From Cyanothece sp. UBA12306 (GTDB lineage: Bacteria > Cyanobacteriota > Cyanobacteriia > Cyanobacteriales > Microcystaceae): DNA of 8,449 bases. Below, one piece after another: positions 6,517 to 8,449 of this stretch. The stretch spans positions 4,494-12,942 of the forward strand of contig DLXW01000144.1 in NCBI GenBank assembly GCA_003448685.1. Direction: 5' to 3'. The notes beneath the pieces are model-generated. The model made no database searches. It was not told where the DNA came from and saw only the letters and a list, made by a program, of their open reading frames with translations. A program made the position numbers and the translations under genes. The number at the start of each line of letters is the position of its first letter. The first letter of the stretch is position 1.

Positions 6517-6784
6517 AAAATAGTTTTTTATGAGCTATAATTAGACAGGTGAAAATAGATTCAAGAAACTGAAGAATCCCATTTTTGTAAGTGCATCATT
6601 CGTTTAAACAAACTTCGTTTAGAAGCATTAAAAGATTTTCAGTTTTTCTACGGTTCTTAAGTGTACAATCATATAACAAAAAGCTTTCTATCAATTTTTA
6701 TAATGAACATGAAAAATATTGAAAATGTCAAGACATTTGCTAGAAAACTAATCTTTTCTTTAAACAAACCCTATTATTATAAGT
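6517..6784. other. A+T-rich gap, probably decayed sequence
   Basis: This stretch has no intact gene. It contains A6-TAG-T6 (6515-6529), the direct repeat TTCGTTTA at 6599-6606 and 6614-6621, and a 16-bp palindrome at 6723-6738. An open stretch of 33 codons without a start (6559-6660, ending ...KDFQFFYGS) looks somewhat protein-like but I do not recognise it. HIP1 octamers are absent from 5708 to 7461. Confidence 0.4.
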
Positions 6785-6840
6785 ATGCTGAACAAAATAT
6801 TCCTTGTGATTGTCCAGTATGTCCTTGCCCATCGGTTTGA
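6703..6840 (+). pseudogene. Cys-rich 45-codon fragment, possible N-terminal remnant of another gene
   Basis: An ATG frame of 45 codons begins MNMKNIENVKTFARKL and reaches NIPCDCPVCPCPSV before its stop. It lies in a different frame from the sulfotransferase fragment and overlaps that fragment's first 56 bases. The CxCPVC ending resembles the zinc-ribbon-like start of some methyltransferases found in polysaccharide gene clusters. That resemblance is from memory and weak. A deletion that joined this N-terminus out of frame to a sulfotransferase C-terminus would explain the overlap. It could equally be a chance frame. Confidence 0.25.
6723..6738. repeat. 16-bp palindrome AAATGTC-AA-GACATTT
   Basis: Perfect 7-bp arms around AA. 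It could be an operator-like site for a dimeric regulator or a small hairpin (AAATGT/ACATTT with loop CAAG). It sits in apparently decayed DNA, so function is doubtful. Confidence 0.35.
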
Positions 6841-7120
6841 AGATTTTGTCTACTTCACAAAAAGAGCTAACAATCACCATTGGCAACCTCAAGTTTTATT
6901 TATAGCTGAGACACCCGATTTTATCGGAAAAGTTGAAAACTTTAATGAGGATTTTAAAAAATTATCTGAGAAAATTGGATTGGATATTGAAATTCCTCCA
7001 AAAAGTGGAACTAGTAAACATAAACCATATTGGGAATACTATACACCATCACTAGTGGAATTTGTAGCAGAAATGTATTCTAAAGATATCGAAAGATTTG
7101 GATATACTTTTGGCGAATAG
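6785..7120 (+). pseudogene. C-terminal fragment of a Sulfotransfer_2-type sulfotransferase
   Basis: The open frame codes for 111 residues, but only the C-terminal half of a sulfotransferase is recognisable. HRFEDFVYFTKRANNHHWQPQ (about 16-36) matches the family's conserved HW+PQ region. FIGKVENFNEDFKKL (46-60) matches the FIGRxEN/DF motif, and EYYTPSLVEFVAEMYSKD through FGYTF (about 84-109) is the typical end. Intact enzymes need an N-terminal PAPS-binding loop (5'-phosphosulfate site) and are more than 200 residues; no such motif is found upstream in any frame. The ATG at 6785 lacks a Shine-Dalgarno, and the first 15 residues do not look like family sequence. Such enzymes transfer sulfate from PAPS to carbohydrates, often in polysaccharide clusters. 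Catalytic activity is unlikely. It is flanked by GAAATGCAA in inverted orientation. Confidence 0.7.
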
Positions 7121-7125
7121 TGGAC

Positions 7126-7134
7126 TTGCATTTC
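7126..7134 (-). repeat. Inverted copy of GAAATGCAA
   Basis: TTGCATTTC is the reverse complement of the last nine bases of the 15-bp repeat at 6502-6516. With the preceding C, ten bases match copy 1 at 3554-3568 and its next base. It lies six bases beyond the stop of the sulfotransferase fragment. Nine bases could be coincidence; the symmetric placement is what makes it worth recording. Confidence 0.35.
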
Positions 7135-7160
7135 TCAGTAATGATGATTCGTAAACTCGG

Positions 7161-7178
7161 TTTTAGATTTTAGATTTT
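7161..7178 (+). repeat. Short tandem heptamer TTTTAGA
   Basis: Two and a half units of TTTTAGA in an A+T-rich gap. Heptamer runs of the GATTTTA/TTTTAGA type are, as I recall, frequent between cyanobacterial genes. No functional role is inferred. Confidence 0.5.
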
Positions 7179-7197
7179 CCACTGTTTGACAGACTTC

Positions 7198-7272
7198 GGG
7201 CTTGTTTTTAATATTCTTTCGAACTAAAGAATAGTTTGATAAATTATTATACTGAAGATGTATTAAAAACCC
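7198..7272. repeat. Nested inverted repeats in the gap before the LapA-like gene
   Basis: The outer pair is GTTTTTAATA (7204-7213) with TATTAAAAAC (7261-7270). Alternatively GGG (7198-7200) plus TTTTTAATA can pair with TATTAAAAACCC, leaving a 4-nt bulge. An inner pair, TATTCTTT (7212-7219) with AAAGAATA (7226-7233) around CGAACT, shares two bases with the outer arm. No T-tract follows, so this is not a standard terminator. It overlaps the fragment at 7212-7316, so part of the symmetry may be chance in A+T-rich DNA. Confidence 0.4.
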
Positions 7273-7316
7273 AGGAACTTTTAGATATTAACTTATCCCA
7301 TTGGCTAAAATGTTGA
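7212..7316 (+). pseudogene. C-terminal scrap resembling a second (heparan-type) sulfotransferase
   Basis: An open stretch of 34 codons with no start codon of its own begins directly after a stop (7209-7211) and ends at TGA 7314-7316. It reads NYYTEDVLKTQELLDINLSHWLKC near its end. The pattern of L..YY..DV.KTQELL...LSHWL is characteristic of the last residues of Sulfotransfer_1 (heparan sulfate-type) enzymes. It is in a different frame from the fragment at 6785-7120, which already has its own family-typical end. The two are therefore relics of two different genes, not one frameshifted gene. The first part of this gene is not found upstream. The call rests on recalled family pattern only. Confidence 0.5.
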
Positions 7317-7407
7317 TACCAAAAACTAATTTAAAGCTAATACAATAGTAATCCAAATAGCTGAGATTGTTGATTAGTTTATTTTTGGTAATATCAGGGA
7401 AAAATTC
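7317..7407. other. Leader region of the LapA-like gene
   Basis: TTGATA (7313-7318) resembles a -35 box, but the best -10 candidates are badly spaced: TAATAC (7338-7343) at 19 bp and TACAAT (7341-7346) at 22 bp. A promoter is only suspected. AGGGA (7396-7400) lies seven bases before the ATG at 7408 and is a convincing Shine-Dalgarno sequence that supports that start. Confidence 0.35.
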
Positions 7408-7680
7408 ATGAAAACTATAACTAACTTAATTACCTCCCTAATTATAGCTTTTTGGTTAGGAGCGATCGCTATTTTTTCCATTCAAAATATTACAGAAATT
7501 TCTCTTAAATTCTTAGTTTGGCAATCAATTAAACTTCCGGTTGGAGTTTTACTTGCTTTTTCTATTGGAGGAGGACTAATCTTAGGAGTCTTACTAATTC
7601 CATTACTCACAGGTTCTAAATCTTCTAAAAGAAAACGTTCTCTTAGAGATTTTCAGACAGTAGATGAATTTGATTTCTAA
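7408..7680 (+). CDS. LapA-like (DUF1049) small membrane protein
   Basis: A 90-residue inner-membrane protein with the LapA/DUF1049 layout. The first helix is at about 5-25, followed by the signature FSIQNITEISLKFLVWQSIKLPVG (about 23-46), which forms a short extended segment between helices. A second helix with a Gly-rich core (FSIGGGLILGVLLIPLL, 51-67) follows, then a basic patch (KSSKRKRS) and an acidic tail ending DEFDF. In E. coli, LapA works with LapB in controlling lipopolysaccharide assembly; in cyanobacteria the role of this family is untested to my knowledge. The start has a good AGGGA Shine-Dalgarno at 7-nt spacing. It is preceded by degraded sulfotransferase DNA and runs convergently into the ABC transporter gene, with only 18 bp between the two stop codons and no strong terminator hairpin. 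Confidence 0.85.
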   Translation: MKTITNLITSLIIAFWLGAIAIFSIQNITEISLKFLVWQSIKLPVGVLLAFSIGGGLILGVLLIPLLTGSKSSKRKRSLRDFQTVDEFDF

Positions 7681-7698
7681 GAATCTGATTGATCATTT

Positions 7699-8449
7699 TT
7701 AAGCACTTCTTGAATTGAGATCAAGAGGGAAAATTTTAGGCGCGTAAGCGGGGATAGCTAATTGAACTTTGGTTCCGACGGGTATTTGGGTACTAAGAGT
7801 GGTTCTCGCATGAAGTTGACCTCCAGATGGCATTTGTAAACAGTAACGATATTCCCGTCCCAAAAACTGGCGATCGCTAATAACAATTGCTCCGGTTTCG
7901 TCGGGTTCTAAAAAAATATCCTCTTGTCTGACCATTAAATCACCATCATGGCAACCTTGAAGGGGAGATGGAGTAGGAATATCCCATTGACCAATTTCTG
8001 TAGTCCATAACTCCCCTTTACGTTTAGCAGGAATAAAATTAGCCTGGGTGACAAATTCAGCTACAAAGCGAGAAGCAGGACGAGTATAGACCTCTTCAGG
8101 AGTCCCCAACTGTTCAATATTCCCCTGGGACATCACAGCAATTTTATCAGAGATAGCTAAAGCTTCTTCTTGATCATGGGTAACAAAAATCGCAGAAATT
8201 CCCGTTGCTTTGAGAATATGGCGAATTTCGTGCCTTAATCTTAAGCGGACTTGAACATCTAAATTACTCAGGGGTTCATCTAATAGAATTAAAGACGGTT
8301 GGGGGGCTAAAGCTCTCGCTAAAGCAACCCTTTGCTGTTGTCCCCCAGAAAGTTGGTGAGGATAGCGTTTTTCGAGTCCTGAGAGTCCCACCAAGTTGAG
8401 AACTTCTGAGATACGTTGCTTAATTTCTTTTTTTTGCAAGCGTTCTTTT
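7699..8449 (-). CDS. ABC transporter ATP-binding protein (CysA/PotA/FbpC type, probably iron), 5'-truncated by the window
   Basis: Nucleotide-binding subunit of a solute importer; 250 codons are present and the N-terminus lies beyond the right edge. The frame continues through the window end (KERLQKKEIKQ...), so the TTG at 8437-8439 is not the start. Motifs in order are the ABC signature LSGGQQQR, Walker B LILLDEP, D-loop SNLD and switch His in IFVTHDQEEA. A C-terminal regulatory TOBE region contains LMVRQEDIFLEP and LGREYRYCLQMPSGGQLHAR. Walker A and the Q-loop should be in the missing ~100 residues. The TOBE segment, especially REYRYCL...LHAR, resembles ferric iron ATPases (FbpC, cyanobacterial FutC) more than sulfate or polyamine ones. 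That is judged from memory, and no permease or binding-protein gene is in view to confirm it. It converges on the LapA-like gene. Confidence 0.9.
   Translation of the reverse strand, partial: KERLQKKEIKQRISEVLNLVGLSGLEKRYPHQLSGGQQQRVALARALAPQPSLILLDEPLSNLDVQVRLRLRHEIRHILKATGISAIFVTHDQEEALAISDKIAVMSQGNIEQLGTPEEVYTRPASRFVAEFVTQANFIPAKRKGELWTTEIGQWDIPTPSPLQGCHDGDLMVRQEDIFLEPDETGAIVISDRQFLGREYRYCLQMPSGGQLHARTTLSTQIPVGTKVQLAIPAYAPKIFPLDLNSRSA

Larger units (their letters stand above)
2240..7877. repeat. HIP1 octamers (GCGATCGC), nine dispersed copies
   Basis: Copies begin at 2240, 2960, 3812, 3971, 4866, 5196, 5700, 7462 and 7870. All lie in coding sequence (malQ, rdgB, mltA, LapA-like, ABC ATPase). 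This palindrome is hugely over-represented in many cyanobacterial genomes and is the strongest taxonomic marker here. None falls in the 1.75 kb between 5708 and 7461, which includes the SIMPL gene and the decayed sulfotransferase region, or before 2240. Confidence 0.9.

Noticed and set aside
6500..7134. Insertion sequence or MITE bounded by GAAATGCAA inverted repeats
   Set aside because: The arms are only nine bases, no target-site duplication or transposase is visible, and a third copy lies elsewhere in direct orientation. It is kept as an observation, not called a mobile element.
8437..8439. TTG as the start codon of the ABC ATPase
   Set aside because: The frame remains open to the window edge with typical ABC sequence (KERLQKKE), and Walker A must lie further upstream, so the gene is truncated by the window.
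1..8449. CRISPR array, tRNA, rRNA, toxin-antitoxin, restriction or other defence genes
   Set aside because: No regularly spaced repeats, no recognisable tRNA or rRNA segments and no defence protein motifs were found in any frame examined.

Overview
The window looks like chromosomal DNA from a low-GC, probably unicellular cyanobacterium (Crocosphaera/Cyanothece/Aphanothecaceae type). Three things point that way. There are nine copies of the cyanobacterial HIP1 octamer GCGATCGC in 8.4 kb. The coding sequences are A+T-rich and few have Shine-Dalgarno sequences. The protein set (single LptF/LptG-type permease, GH77 amylomaltase, MltA, SIMPL protein, LapA-like protein, Fbp/Fut-like ABC ATPase) is typical of that phylum. 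The genus is inference.

Layout. 1-344 (-) is the N-terminal half of a short-chain dehydrogenase, divergent from an LptF/LptG permease (484-1701 +) across a short promoter region. Next come the amylomaltase malQ (1834-3336 +) and a 289-bp gap. That gap holds a strongly structured element: a 20-bp stem-loop, a small GNRA-capped hairpin and a terminator-like hairpin, which I interpret as a candidate small RNA or 3'-UTR regulator. Then follow rdgB (3626-4195 +), an unrecognised two-helix membrane protein (4264-4509 +), and mltA (4598-5761 +) with a secreted SIMPL-domain protein 9 bp behind it (5771-6499 +).

6500-7407 appears to be decayed DNA. It contains an orphan C-terminal half of a Sulfotransfer_2-type sulfotransferase (6785-7120), a shorter C-terminal scrap resembling a second type of sulfotransferase (7212-7316), a Cys-rich out-of-frame fragment (6703-6840), and short repeats and inverted repeats. 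I read it as the remains of a sulfated-polysaccharide gene cluster. The window ends with a LapA/DUF1049 membrane protein (7408-7680 +), convergent with a 5'-truncated ABC transporter ATPase of the CysA/PotA/FbpC type (7699-8449 -).

Functional theme. Four of the intact genes concern the cell envelope (LptF/G, MltA, SIMPL, LapA-like). malQ belongs to glycogen/malto-oligosaccharide metabolism and rdgB to nucleotide-pool sanitation. No defence system, CRISPR array, complete mobile element, tRNA or rRNA was seen. The most novel-looking signals are the candidate structured RNA at 3346-3494 and the sulfotransferase debris at 6500-7320.
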